From: Cercis canadensis
Lineage: Eukaryota; Streptophyta; Magnoliopsida; Fabales; Fabaceae
Direction of reading: 5' to 3'
Assembly: GCA_003255065.1 (NCBI GenBank)
Contig: QAOA01001300.1
Location: 263,308 to 327,307, forward strand
DNA length: 64,000 bases
Shown piece after piece: positions 21,608-33,685 of this stretch (position 1 is the stretch's first letter; every line of letters starts with the position of its first letter). The notes under the pieces were generated by a model. It did no database searches, was not told the DNA's origin, and saw only the letters and a program-made list of their open reading frames with translations. Made by a program: the position numbers and the translations under genes.

Positions 21608-24164
21608 ATGCACAGAATCATGTGGCGGAAATTCGTCTCTTCTCATCTCAAATCCGTAGCTACAGTCGCTGCTTCTCCTTCCCGATCTGCTTCCACAGCT
21701 ACGCGATTCACCAATTTCACTCCACCGTTTGTTGCTCGCTCAGCATCTTCGCTCACCCGCCACTTCAGCACCGAGACCGGTACTCTCGGATTACGCCTTT
21801 GATAATTTTCTGCTTTTTTTTTTTTTAATGGTTTTGTCAGTTAGTTGATGTGATGTGGTTCTATTTTACAGGAAATACTGCGCTCAAGAAGAAGGTTGAG
21901 GATGTTATGCCCATTGCTACTGGGCATGAGCGCGAGGAGATTGAGGCAGAGCTTGAGGTGATTGGCCCTTTTTCTTTTCAATTGTTTTGTGTTTGGATTG
22001 GGATAATGAGTGCGTGTGATAAATGAAAACAAATGAAGTCTTAGTTTCCTCTTTGCTGCTTGGGTGCCGAAGTGATTGGAGAAATGGGTTTTAGCTATGC
22101 TGGATGGTTTTATGTGCCTGTTTTTACAAATGAGATTCTCTGTAATTGTTACCTTATTGTTGCTCTATTGACGGGGTTTGGGGGCTGAAGGATGAATCTC
22201 ACTTCTTATCTGTTTCTTTTATTTAGGGAAGGAAGCTTCTTGATATAGACTATCCCGTCGGTCCTTTTGGCACGAAGGTTAGTGTTACTGTCAATCATAC
22301 GAACATCTGATTGTGGTTTTTATCGTTGCGTGCTCTGACAGACCTTATAGCCAGAAAGAAGGGGAGCAAAATAACAAATGAACACAGAAAAAGTCTTATA
22401 GCATTGTATTAAAACTTATGATTTCAATTTGAGTGTTTATTCTTTTTCTTCCTGGCCATACCTACATAGAAGAACCGCTGTTCGCTGACTCTTGCTCTAG
22501 ATTTGTGGGTTTTCAGTACTATTAAATTTGTCTATGCATAACTAAAGTAAGGCTCATAGTAAGATACCAACATCAAAGTTGCAAATTGGAAAGTGTGTAC
22601 AATGTTAGTATGACCAAAGCTTTAATGTAACAAATCTAGAAGTCTTGATTTTAGAAATGTGATTCGGTTCCTTTGTAGTCCAATATGCACTTTAGAGAGT
22701 AAGTACATTTGAAATTTTACTGGAAATTTTATTTCTTTTGACTAACTGCTTTATTTATTACCTTATTTCTTCCTTTCTTTTCTGTTTTACTGCAGATTTT
22801 ACTTTCTGTTTTATGTTCATATTCACATTTTACCATAATATATATAATGATTAATTGATTATGAAATATATCTCACCTATAGTTACTTTCTTTGCTTTCT
22901 TTGGCCTATAGGAAGAACCAGCTGTTATTAAGTCTTACTATGACAGAAGGATAGTCGGATGCCCAGGAGGTGAAGGCGGTGGGTGCTCATTGTCTTTCTC
23001 TTTCTTTCCTTGGGTGTGATCTTTACATGTTGATGGAAAGTGTCATGATTTGGATATGGTACTAAGGCAAACCACAATTTTGATTGCAGAGGATGAGCAT
23101 GATGTTGTCTGGTTTTGGCTGGAGAAAGGGAAGCCTCATGAATGTCCAGTGTGTTCACAGTATTTTGTGGTAAGTTAAGAATCATTGTTAGTAATTCTTT
23201 GTTACCGCTGATGTGCAGCTTAACAAAGATGGATTGGAGTTAAATGTTATATGCAGGTTGAAAATTGATCACTTTTTTGCTTGTGTGTGCACACATGCCC
23301 TCATACACACCCTGGAAAATCTGAATGTATATTTTAGAGGGGTTTTAAGTCCCATTGATTGATATTTCGTCTCAAGTATAATTGGCTGACAAGTCTTTGC
23401 ATGTTCTTTGTAACCTTGTAATTATCATAAAGTTGGCTTCAGCATAACATTTTCTTAGATTATTCCTGTTTCTGCTAGGAACATTTAGACACTAAAATCT
23501 TAAATCTGAATAATCTAATGTGTGAGATTTATAAATCTTCAGATTTTTTTTTTTTCTGGTTCAATGATTAGCGTTGGTTTCTATTCTAAACTCATATTGG
23601 TTTAAGTTCTTTTCCACTGGGATATTGATACACCACATGGCAGCAAGTGAACTAAGTCAAACAGCCTCAGGTCAGCCTTAAGGTCAGATTGAACCAACCC
23701 AACATCAACATCTGTACGTAGCCCTGAAGAATTTCATTATTTGTTGCTAGTCTCATCAACTTTGAGACACATTCTGTTTTGTGCTTTTATGTACCTATAG
23801 CCGTTGTCTGTCTGAGACTACCATATGGTGTATGCCTGCATTTGATTCACATCTCGTGACTCAGAATTTTTAACCAATCGATATTTGCTTTATATGGTTG
23901 CGGAGGGATTTGTGGAGAATTTAACCTCATTGTTCAGTGCACTTGATTTATTTCTGCTGTCTCACATGTTCAATTTTTGCTGAAATGAAGAGGAATCAAT
24001 CAATTAAAGCAAATGTAGAATTGTGGTGGGCAATCAAATGACTATTCTCAATTGACTTTGCTACACCGTGGCACTAATCATTCTATCTGATGTTTTCACA
24101 GCTTGAAGTGGTGGGTCCTGGTGGACCACCTGATGGACACGGGGATGATGAAGATCATCATTGA
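21608..24164 (+). CDS. COX5B: Cytochrome c oxidase subunit 5b, mitochondrial
   Basis: Six exons: 21608-21779, 21872-21957, 22227-22277, 22912-22978, 23090-23169 and 24102-24164, giving 172 residues. This nuclear-encoded subunit binds zinc on the matrix side of complex IV. The N-terminal 55 residues are rich in Ser, Arg, Ala and Thr with few acids, as in a mitochondrial presequence (WRKFVSSHLKSVATVAASPS). The mature part holds KKKVEDVMPIATGHEREE, DIDYPVGPFGTKEEPAVIKS, RRIVGCPGGEGEDEHDVVWF, ECPVCSQYF and VGPGGPPDGHGDDEDHH. The Cys of GCPGG and the CPVC pair are zinc ligands known in the family. The first ATG (21608) was chosen; the second, at 21620, gives the MWRKF start more usual in homologues and may be the true one. 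Intron 5 is long (0.93 kb). Confidence 0.95.
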
Positions 24165-25185
24165 TGGCTTCCTGCAATTTTCCTTCTGGAATAAATTCTG
24201 GAAATATGGAAAGACATTGTCTAGCATACACTCAAGCCTTTCAAAATCCTGAGGACTTTTGTGTTTAGTCTGTTTTTGGTTGGTTTATACCGTCTTATGG
24301 TCTTGCAACTTTTGAGGTAGAAAGTTTCTGTGATTGTTTAGACACAGGATTCTCATTTGCTGGAGCTATCAAATCCAGTTTAGGTTATCTCTTGTGCGTT
24401 GCCAAATAAATGAATAGCAGCTCCATTATTCTTTTTAACCTGGCTTGAATTTGTAGAACCTTCTGTCAAGAGGGCTAAGTGCATCTTCATATCAAAGAAT
24501 CTTTTGCAGATGAGGAAGACACTAGTAGTCTAGTATAGCTTAATGCTCGCTAATACTCCTACAATTCATTAGCCACGACACCTGGCTATGCAGCTTTTCG
24601 TACTGTTGAATTTATGAGACTGACAGTATATATATATATAGGAACTAAATGAAAAAGATGGATTGTATTTACTCTTTTTTTTTTTGAACTATGGCCCAAA
24701 TAAATATTTTCTTAAACAGTTAGGATCTTTTTTGGGTACAAAACAATCAGGAGTTTGATTGCGACTATTTGACGTTGATATTTATACATAGCCAATATAG
24801 TGGAAAGTGCATTGACATCTGGAAGTTAATAATTTTATCTTATTTATTGATCCACATTTTTTTAGTTGCATGTCATTTACTAGAGAAAAAAAAAAAAAGG
24901 AAGATAAACAACTCCGATGCATAAGAGGAATGGTATACACTACCACAATCCACAACTCGTAACAATTCATGGGTCTCTTATAGGCCCTAAGACAAACATT
25001 AATGTCATCTTAAGTCTTAACCAAGACCCAATAAAGAAGAAAATTTTGGGTCCTGACAAGGCCCAAAAAAATCTTGAGTATCGACCATTGAACCCTCATT
25101 CCTCCCAAAAAGAAAAAAAAAAAAAAAACTTGAAGCTTGATTGACTATGACATATTAATATGGTTTTTTTAATTTTAAGAAAATA

Positions 25186-25591
25186 ATAATGGTGATTGCT
25201 AAGCTACTCAATGGGTAGCTGCTACTCCACCAAGTTCGGGTGGGATCCACGTCCTGAATTTGATGTCGTTGCAAATATCTTAAAAAATATGAGTCATACA
25301 CTGTAAGTTATATTTCAAAATACTTAACAAAATTTGAGATTAATTATATAAAAAATAATCACAGCTCATGGCTATTATTAATTCAGTNATAATGGTGATT
25401 GCTAAGCTACTCAATGGGTAGCTGCTACTTCACCAAGTTCAGGTGGGATCCACGTCCTGAATTTGATGTCGTTGCAAATATCTTAAAAAATATGAGTCAT
25501 ACAGTGTAAGTTATATTTCAAAATACTTAACAAAATTTGAGATTAATTATATAAAAAATAATCACAGCTCATGGCTATTATTAATTCAGTA
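25186..25591. repeat. 203-bp direct repeat, two copies, N at the junction
   Basis: Copies 25186-25388 and 25389-25591 align end to end with three clear base differences (CTCCACC/CTTCACC, TTCGGG/TTCAGG, CACTGTAAG/CAGTGTAAG). The only N nearby (25388) lies exactly at the junction. See findings: this looks like two overlapping contig ends placed side by side. Confidence 0.9.
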
Positions 25592-28500
25592 CTTTTTTTG
25601 TATTGTTTTATTTTTGCATTTTAGAGAAAATTAATTGTTCTAACTCATACTAAGTTTTTTATTTATCGATATTTTTATGACACAAACTTTAGGATATGAG
25701 GAGGTGATATAGTGCTACTCCCTTTTGAAGAGGAGAAGGGAGTAGCACAACATACACCAAATATAATATACTTTTGCTAAGAAAAAATGACAGAAAAAAC
25801 GGGTGGGTGGGGACTGTGGAGGAAAAGGAATTAGTTCATACCAAAAAGAGAATTATGAACATACATATTACACATTTTCTTTTTTCTTGAAAAAGAAGAG
25901 ATATTCGACTATAAACGCCACCAACCTTGTTTCCTTTTGCCAAAGAGAACAAAAGAAGTGAAAGAAAGCATGCACTGAAAAATACTGAAATGACAACTAA
26001 ATATTCTTAGGACACAAATGCTTTTGTCCTTTCTCTGTGCCCATAAGAGGCAATATAAGCATAGTGAAGTAATATAAACTAAATCAAGAAATTGGAATCA
26101 AGAATAGAATAGATTCAAAGGCCTCACATCACAATCTTACCAAAATGAAAAGGAAATACTTGTCATTTTCTTATCAAATTTAAATAATGAGAGACAAATG
26201 TACAAAGAGAAAGGAAAATTTGGATACAAAGCTTTACCAACCAATATTCCTTCTAGAGGAGTCATATTTTCTTTAGGATGTTTTACTTTTACCTATCATA
26301 TTTTTCGCAAAATCTTCAACTGTCAAAATCAATCTCACTTTTCATCCCAATGAAAGTGAATACTAATTTTGTTCCAAGAGCTACAAACATCTTCTAAATA
26401 GGAGATTCAACTTAAAGCCTTTTCATGGACAAGGAGTTTCATTTGGATTCCAAGGAAGAATCAGGAATTGGGGTGATTTTAGAAAGAAACAAAAAAATCT
26501 ACAATCCAAGATCAACAATAAAAGTTTAGTTAAGGAGTAAGAATAGTGTACAAGTCCATAAACATGTAAATGGCAGTGCAAATTGAACAACTAATTGGAT
26601 TTTTTTGAAGTTGGTATTACTTCATCTCCAACTGAAAGAGAAAATGCATGCGTGGTCGCAAATAAGTCCCCATATTTAGGTAAGATAATCCAAATGATTA
26701 CAATTAATCATTATCCGAGGACCAAACATGAAGGGCAATATATCATTGTATTAGTGGCATATCATTTGTATTTGACTTTTAATCATGAGCTCAAACTTCT
26801 CTCCCTTTATAACCAGCTTATGTTATAGGTCCATCGGAACATCAAAAAAAATTTGAAATTTGCATGCCAATCAAATCTTGCTTGAAACTAATAATTATAC
26901 TTTTCCTTTTAAAAAAAAACAGAATTTATTGCCCTATTGATAAAGCTCAATAATTTTATATCTAATACCCATCAACTAAAAAAATTTAATAGAAAATAGA
27001 TCAAATTTTTATGTTTTAGTATATAAAAAGGAAAAAAAAAAAAAAAAAACTCTTAANAAAAAAGACTCTTAAACTGTAATGTAGCCTTTGCTTTCCCTTC
27101 TAATAATTAATTTAGCAACAGGAAATCATTTAGATTTATTAATGGAGATTGAATCAAGTGTCTTATCAGTATGACTAAAACATAAACATATTTAGCTTAG
27201 GTATGTGTCCCATCAAGAAATGGTATCAATATTTTAAAGGCCTTACTTGTTGTAGATGGATAAATCTATACATAACATTAATTATACCCATCCGTTAATT
27301 AATTAAAACTTATGAATGACAAGAAGTGAATCTAAACGACAGACTTGTTCTGGTTCACAAATGTCTACTCAATAGATGAGCACCAGCTTCCTGGCCTAGA
27401 TGAAAGCAAACCAATTAATACCACAAGCGTAATGTTCAAGTTAAAATTCCTAATGTCTTCAAGGTCCATAGAATACAAGTCATTAATTTGTTCACATATT
27501 GTTCCCTCTTTTTAATTTTTCTCCTTATAAAATGGAATATTTTCCCCAGTGTGCATGCCAGCTTATTGCAAATTAGGGTTCTAAAATATTTGAAAATGGT
27601 CATACGTGAGCTGCACTAATCTTCATATTTCTAAGTTACAGACTTTTTCAATTAGCTACTCAATATGTTCCTTTACTGTAAAGCTTTACCTATTTAAGCC
27701 GCCTAATCTGCAAGACGACACCCACCAACAGTAGTTTAATCATCAATATAAGGCTAGTGCCAACAGCATATCTTGTCTGCTCATAAACAAATTAAGGCTC
27801 CTATTTGCACTAGTGATGCAATGCAATTCTATGTTTTGGAGCTATTCTTTTCTTTATTGAGTATGGGGCAGCAAGGGAGTTGACAAAACCAAAAGTTTCC
27901 CTAACTTCTCCTTAAAGGAGGGAAAATACACTTAATTTTTGACCTAGGAGGGAGATTAGATGCTTAACCATTTGCTGGTCAACCAATTAGGACATGCCAT
28001 ATCATCAAACATGTTTGAAGTGTAAGTCAACCAGTTTTAATATTGGTGTTCTGTCTTATATGTAACTAAAACCAAATATTTGACATCTTTTTATGCAATG
28101 TAGATTTTCTTAGATACAGATATCTTTTCTTTACTGTACTCCCAAAGATTTTCATCATCAAATTACTTTTTTTAATACTTTTAATTATTTTATTGAACAA
28201 TATATTGATTAAACTATGCATGGATATCAATAAATCCACACTTACTTAGATTTCATCTGATTTAAAAGTTCACAAACTTCCAAATTGGATCTTATAATAC
28301 TTATTGCAATGTTTATCTTTTGCTAAACACAACCTTTTCTAAGCATGGCATTCATAAGAAAAAAAACTAATTTAGGCAAAAGGGAGTGAAGTGTTAGCTC
28401 CAGCACTCAGTTTTATTACAATGAAAAGGAATAAATGAATGAGTGAGAATTCAAATAAATAAAGCCATTCACTTCCTTCAAGTGTGGCCTTGTTAATCCT

Positions 28501-28830
28501 ACAAAGGATAATTGTCCTAATGACCTAACTTGAAAGAAAAGCTTTAAGGTGGAAGGTTTTGATGGTTACACATAATGGTGAAGCCATAGTATCATCAGAA
28601 TTTTATAGACAATTGTAAACAGAAAAAATCTATACAAAAAAAAAAAAAGGAATGGGTTCTTTTGTGGAGGTTGATCAAATTCCTAACTGGGGTATCCCCA
28701 GTTTGAATAGCTCACATTAGTTCTGAATCTCAATCACTGGATTTACAGTAAGCTGCATGTAACCTGCATTTCATAGGGGAGCATACATTGTGGTTCACAA
28801 TGAATGTACTCATTGACCTATACATAGTGG

Positions 28831-28854
28831 CTCTGCCTCTGCCTCTGCCTCTGC
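28831..28854. repeat. (CTCTGC)4 hexanucleotide repeat
   Basis: Four exact copies of CTCTGC in tandem. Confidence 0.9.
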
Positions 28855-30181
28855 ATATCTCAAATTTATCTTGTTGAGGCTGGGATATATGCCAGATCCA
28901 CTTTTCACTTTACAATAAATAAATTACAAATTTGCTATTATTGTGAGAATCAAAGCTGCAAATATCTGCACAACCTGGGGACACTAAAACAGGAAATCCA
29001 TAAAAACCAAATAAAGGAAGTTGGCCACTGGGATATATTTAAGTTGGAATCCACTAAAGCCCTCTCTAGCAGACAATAGAAAAGATGTGCAGAATTCTGC
29101 TAATAATTTAGAATTTGATAAATGGGCTTATGTTATGCTTCTTAAGATTCCTTCTGCTGAAAATCCAGGCTCAAAGTTTTCTCCTTTTCTTCTAAAAATG
29201 CTATTTTTTTTTAATAAAAAACACATGATATTATTTAGGACTTTATTTTTCACATAAATGTGTTTAAGAAAACATCTGGTTTTTATTTTTTATTTTTGTT
29301 ACTGTTCTCAAGAGAAGGACTAGTCTTTGGACTTACTCTGTTTTTCGTGAGTATAAGCAAACAAATCTTTTCTTCTAGTGGGGCTTGAGCAACTAAGCAT
29401 AGTGGCAAGCAAGAAAGCAAGAAAGCAAGAGAGAGGAAGGTTAGAGTAAAAAAGCTGATTTGCTTTTTCTTGTCAAATCTAAATATGTAATCCAGGTTGC
29501 TGAGCTTAATTGTTTATCTATTAAGAACTGGAAAGAAATCAAGAGGAAATACCTAGAAGCTCCGACTCCATTTGCTATTGCAATTCTTGGTGGTTTCCAT
29601 TTCCTCCGAATTTCTTTTTGTCCTTGACAAATTGGGTACTTAAAAGTTGAAAACTTTAGTTTCAGGTTAATGGGTATCCATCAATCATGCAGAAATCCAT
29701 AAACAAATGATTGTGAAAAGATATTTTCTTTTTTACAAACTTAGGTTATTCTTTCTTGTTTTCAGTAATATTCTTCTTTCAGTTGTTGTTGGGCTTTGCT
29801 TTATTTTCTGGCCACTGCCCACAAGCATAGATTCTCTCTATGTGCGAGTCCAGAGCCCTCTCTCCTAGCTGTGCGGCTTAAGAATGGACGAATGTGCTCT
29901 GCTCTGCTTGGATTCTCTGCTCATAAAGGTTTTCTGCTTTTATCCTTGTCTTACCCATCCTTTACATGGATGCCCTTCTAGGCTGTTTTAGGCGCAGTCT
30001 GTAACTCGTGTACACACTACACATACATTGAGATGCATATTCACACGTTTTATTCCAACTCCACCATACCCTTCTGGGTATAAAGAGACATCACCATTCT
30101 GCATTTTCTTCATTGCAGAACCTCCTCACTTCACAGTCATTGCAATAAGTGAGCTGCTTTCAACAGTTTCCAAGCGGCAAA

Positions 30182-33100
30182 ATGAGCTATGCACATTCTC
30201 ATATGGGCTCTGGTTTGTTCTTTTTTCTCCTCTTGATAGTCCCTAACTCTTCGATTGCAGCATGCATGAACTGTAGCTTGCTAATACTTGCAGGAACTTT
30301 CTCTGTCTTTTAATTGGTTGTTTTCAGCATTTAACAGTTCATTTTTCATAATCTTCTCACCTTTTTCCCCTCTCTTGGTTGTTAAATAGTTTAGCCTGAA
30401 TGACCATTTTCTGCATTCCATTGGATGATTCTTGTTATCCCCCTCTCTTTCTTGTTTTGAACTGTATCTGCTATCTTAAACTTAGCATGTCATTAAGTAA
30501 GTAGCTTTAAGTGCAGGTAGTAGAACTGCTCGAAGAACGTTTGAGTTTGGGAAGACTTATGTAGTGAGGCCCAAAGGAAAACACCAAGCCCACTATAGTT
30601 TGGCTGCATGGTCTAGGTGATAATGGTTCGAGGTATAAATACTTTGCATTTTCATGATATGTCTTGCTCATTTTTCCATGAATATGATCATGTCATAAGT
30701 TCATGACTATACGGATCCTGTATTAACAAAAAAATTGTACTTTTCTTCTGTGGATCCTTTTATTGCTTTCTTCCTCTCTACCTCCTTGAATTTCCCCTCT
30801 TTTTAATCTTCTCCTTTTTCTGGTTCTGCTCTTTCCTGCTTTTGAATTGGGAAAGTATACGGTTGAGGTAAGTCATAGGTGAAGGTAGTGATGTTTACAA
30901 TAAGACTTTTAGTAGCTATTTTCTTTCTGCAATATAAGGGATTAAGTATATAACCAAGCTGTTGGTAACTTTCTGCAAACTCATTTAAATTAATAATGTT
31001 TGCTTAGGGAATTCAATAAGTTATACTCTGGATCTACCCCTTTTTTTCTTTAGATCCAATCAAAAAAGTTGATCCTATCCAATTTCTTTTGTTGTTTTGC
31101 CTCATTCTTTGCATGAAGTACATAATCCGTACCTGAAGGATGGAGCTTTTGTGAGAAAGAATGTCAAACATATCGGCTGCCTCCAAAATTTGGCTTTACT
31201 GATTTTGAGATTTTTCTGTGTTGCGCTTCTTTTATGTTGAGATTCTGAATGGAATAAATTCTATCGGAGAAAGTTGTGGTACTTTGGTATGATATAATCA
31301 GATTTTATTGTTGGAAGTTTTATATGGAGGAGTATATACCAAGTTCAAAATTGGGGGACCGCAAGTTCACTCTTTTCTCTACCCAACTGCAGCTATACAT
31401 GACTTTCTACAGAAGAATATTTATATGAATATAAGCTTAAATATTCTAGAATCATTCTTTAAATCACAGTGTATAGTGTGGTCACGAAAAATACCATTTA
31501 ATGTGAGCATTTTAATGCATGGTTGAGTACTTTATGATAGACAATAATATCTAGCCAACTTGTGGTTTCCTTCTTGATGCTTGTTGTCTTCCCTCATACT
31601 AATTTATTTGAGATAAACATATAAAGCATATGCCTCTATCATATCATAAAAAGAATTGGAGAAGCTCCATCCATAATTGCATTCTTTTTAGAATAGTCAA
31701 AGGCTTTTTTAATTGTCTGGTAAATGGTATGAGAGTTACTAGCCAAGGACAGGCTTATCTGATATTGAGCTTGGTTTGGTTGCAGCTCATCTCAGCTTCT
31801 GGAATCCCTTCCTCTTCCAAACGTAAGAATATTTATCCCTTCAATCAATTTTAGCTTATCTAACTTGCTGTTCTATACACAATATTTTCTCAGCATACTT
31901 TTAGTAATTGAATAAACCACAGGCACTATCATATGAAGTTTCTTATGATATCATATTGTGCAGATAAAATGGATTTGCCCAACTGCTCCTACTCGTCCCG
32001 TGGCAATACTTGGTGGTTTTCATTGCACTGCATGTAATATCAAACCCCTCTTATGATCTTTTTTTTTAATAATTAACTCAAAATTACATATGCTAAGACT
32101 TTTCCAATGTTAAAATAATCTAACTATCTAATTTAATATTTAGGGTTTGATGTGGGAGAACTTTCAGAAGAAGGTCCAGATGATTGGGAGGGTTTAGATG
32201 CCTCAGCAGCACACATTGCTAACTTGCTGTCAACAGAGCCAGCTGATGGTACTTTCAAGCCCAATTCAAAATTAGTTACCTGTAAACATATCATTTCTAG
32301 TTCTTAAACCCTATAAAAACATATCCAACTTGTGCAATATATAACTAATATGTTATATATTCATTCTGCTGATAAAGTTCATTAAGATATCAATTTTTGT
32401 GACAGTGAAAGTTGGCATTGGAGGCTTCAGCATGGGTGCAGCAATTGCCCTATACTCTGCAACTTGTTTTGCCATGGGAAGGTATGGAAATGGCATCCCA
32501 TACCCTGTCAATTTAAGAGCAGTTGTTGGACTAAGTGGCTGGCTTCCAGGATCAAGGTATGTTAGCTTTCAGATTATTTGTTCTGCATCCAACCAAAGCA
32601 AGCTCTCCTCCAAGTTCATGCAGAAAACGAACTTGAATCAATTTACTGAATATGAAACCTTTCTTGAGGGGATTTAATAAGGAAAATTTAGCTTCACTTT
32701 TCGATTAGTTTCCTAATTATTATTTTCCAAAGTTTATTGACAAGTATGTACCTTCAAAGCATGCATATATCTGGTGGTCCATCTAGTCACATGGTAAACT
32801 CAAATGGTTTCCTCTTTGTGGTTCAAAAATGATTTTATGTAGGACCTTAAGGAACAAGATAGAAGTATCAAATGAGGCCAGAAGGCGAGCTGCTTCATTA
32901 CCCATTTTGATGAGCCATGGAATCAGTATGTATCTATATATCTTATATGCTGATTTTTCCATTTCCTTTTATTTCAGAGGCATGTTTATGTCAAGTTCAT
33001 TGTTACTGCATTAGACCCCTAGCATAAGAGAAATTTCTAGTTACTCCGAAATTTTTCACCATCACTTAAGTAAACCAGATTCTGTTAGTCATCAACATAG

Positions 33101-33685
33101 GGATCGGATAACTTTTATAAGCACTCAATATCTACTTTAACAAGTCTATAATTCAGATATTATTTTCAAAAAAAAAAAAAGTACAAATTTTCCTAGAACC
33201 TCTGAGGGAACTGTTTCAAGTTCAACTTGTACCGGAAATTAGATTTTCGTTCTGAAAAGTTGCAAAATCCTGTCTACCACTTCATGACATATTGGTGTCC
33301 TTTTCTGCCATGAATACGACTACCATGATTTGTTGATTGATTTTCAAATGATTATCTGTTGAAGCACACAGAGGGTGGTACTTGTTAATTGAAGTATATT
33401 TTTGACCTTTTTTGTAGGTGATGATGTAGTCCTCTACAAATATGGAGAGAAATCAGCCCAATCCTTAAGTTCAGCAGGATTTCGATACATTACATTCAAA
33501 TCCTATGATGGGTAACTTTTCTTCTTTTAGCAGAAACTAGCCCAAATTTGAATAGGTCAGCTAAAACAATTATCTTACCCTTTGGTGAATTTGTGTGCAG
33601 GCTTGGTCATTACACAGTTCCTAGAGAAATGGATGAAGTTTGCAATTGGCTTAGCTCAAGGTTGGGGCTTGATGGGTCCTCATAA
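30182..33685 (+). CDS. Acyl-protein thioesterase-like alpha/beta hydrolase, one apparent frameshift
   Basis: Nine exons can be traced: 30182-30212, 30517-30632, 31786-31822, 31964-32033, 32144-32248, 32406-32556, 32843-32925, 33418-33511 and 33601-33685. The family (acyl-protein thioesterase/carboxylesterase) removes fatty acyl groups from proteins or lipids in the cytosol. The catalytic triad is visible: the nucleophile Ser in GGFSMGAA (near 32429), Asp in SDDVVLYKYGEKSAQSL (near 33420) and His in GLGHYTVPREMDEV (near 33608). Other blocks are ARRTFEFGKTYVVRPKGKHQ, WICPTAPTRPVAILGGFH, DWEGLDASAAHIANLLSTEP and LRAVVGLSGWLPGSR. Exon 2 has one extra C in CAAGCCCACTATAG (about 30588-30591) compared with what the reading frame needs to reach the family's VWLHGLGDNGS. 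That is the only lesion, so an error in the assembly or a very recent null allele are both possible. A Trp codon of the SSWSQL motif is also absent at the exon 2/3 junction, in frame. Confidence 0.85.

Larger units (their letters stand above)
24165..30181. other. Six-kilobase intergenic region
   Basis: This is the largest gene-poor stretch on the left half. It holds the COX5b 3' UTR (AATAAA near 24406), the 203-bp repeat at 25186-25591, an N at 27057, a (CTCTGC)4 repeat at 28831-28854, and purine repeats (AAGCAAGAAAGC) near 29405. A short stretch at 29566-29607 resembles part of the thioesterase-like gene downstream. Sequence from about 29750 may be untranslated leader of that gene. No intact gene is recognised. 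Confidence 0.5.
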
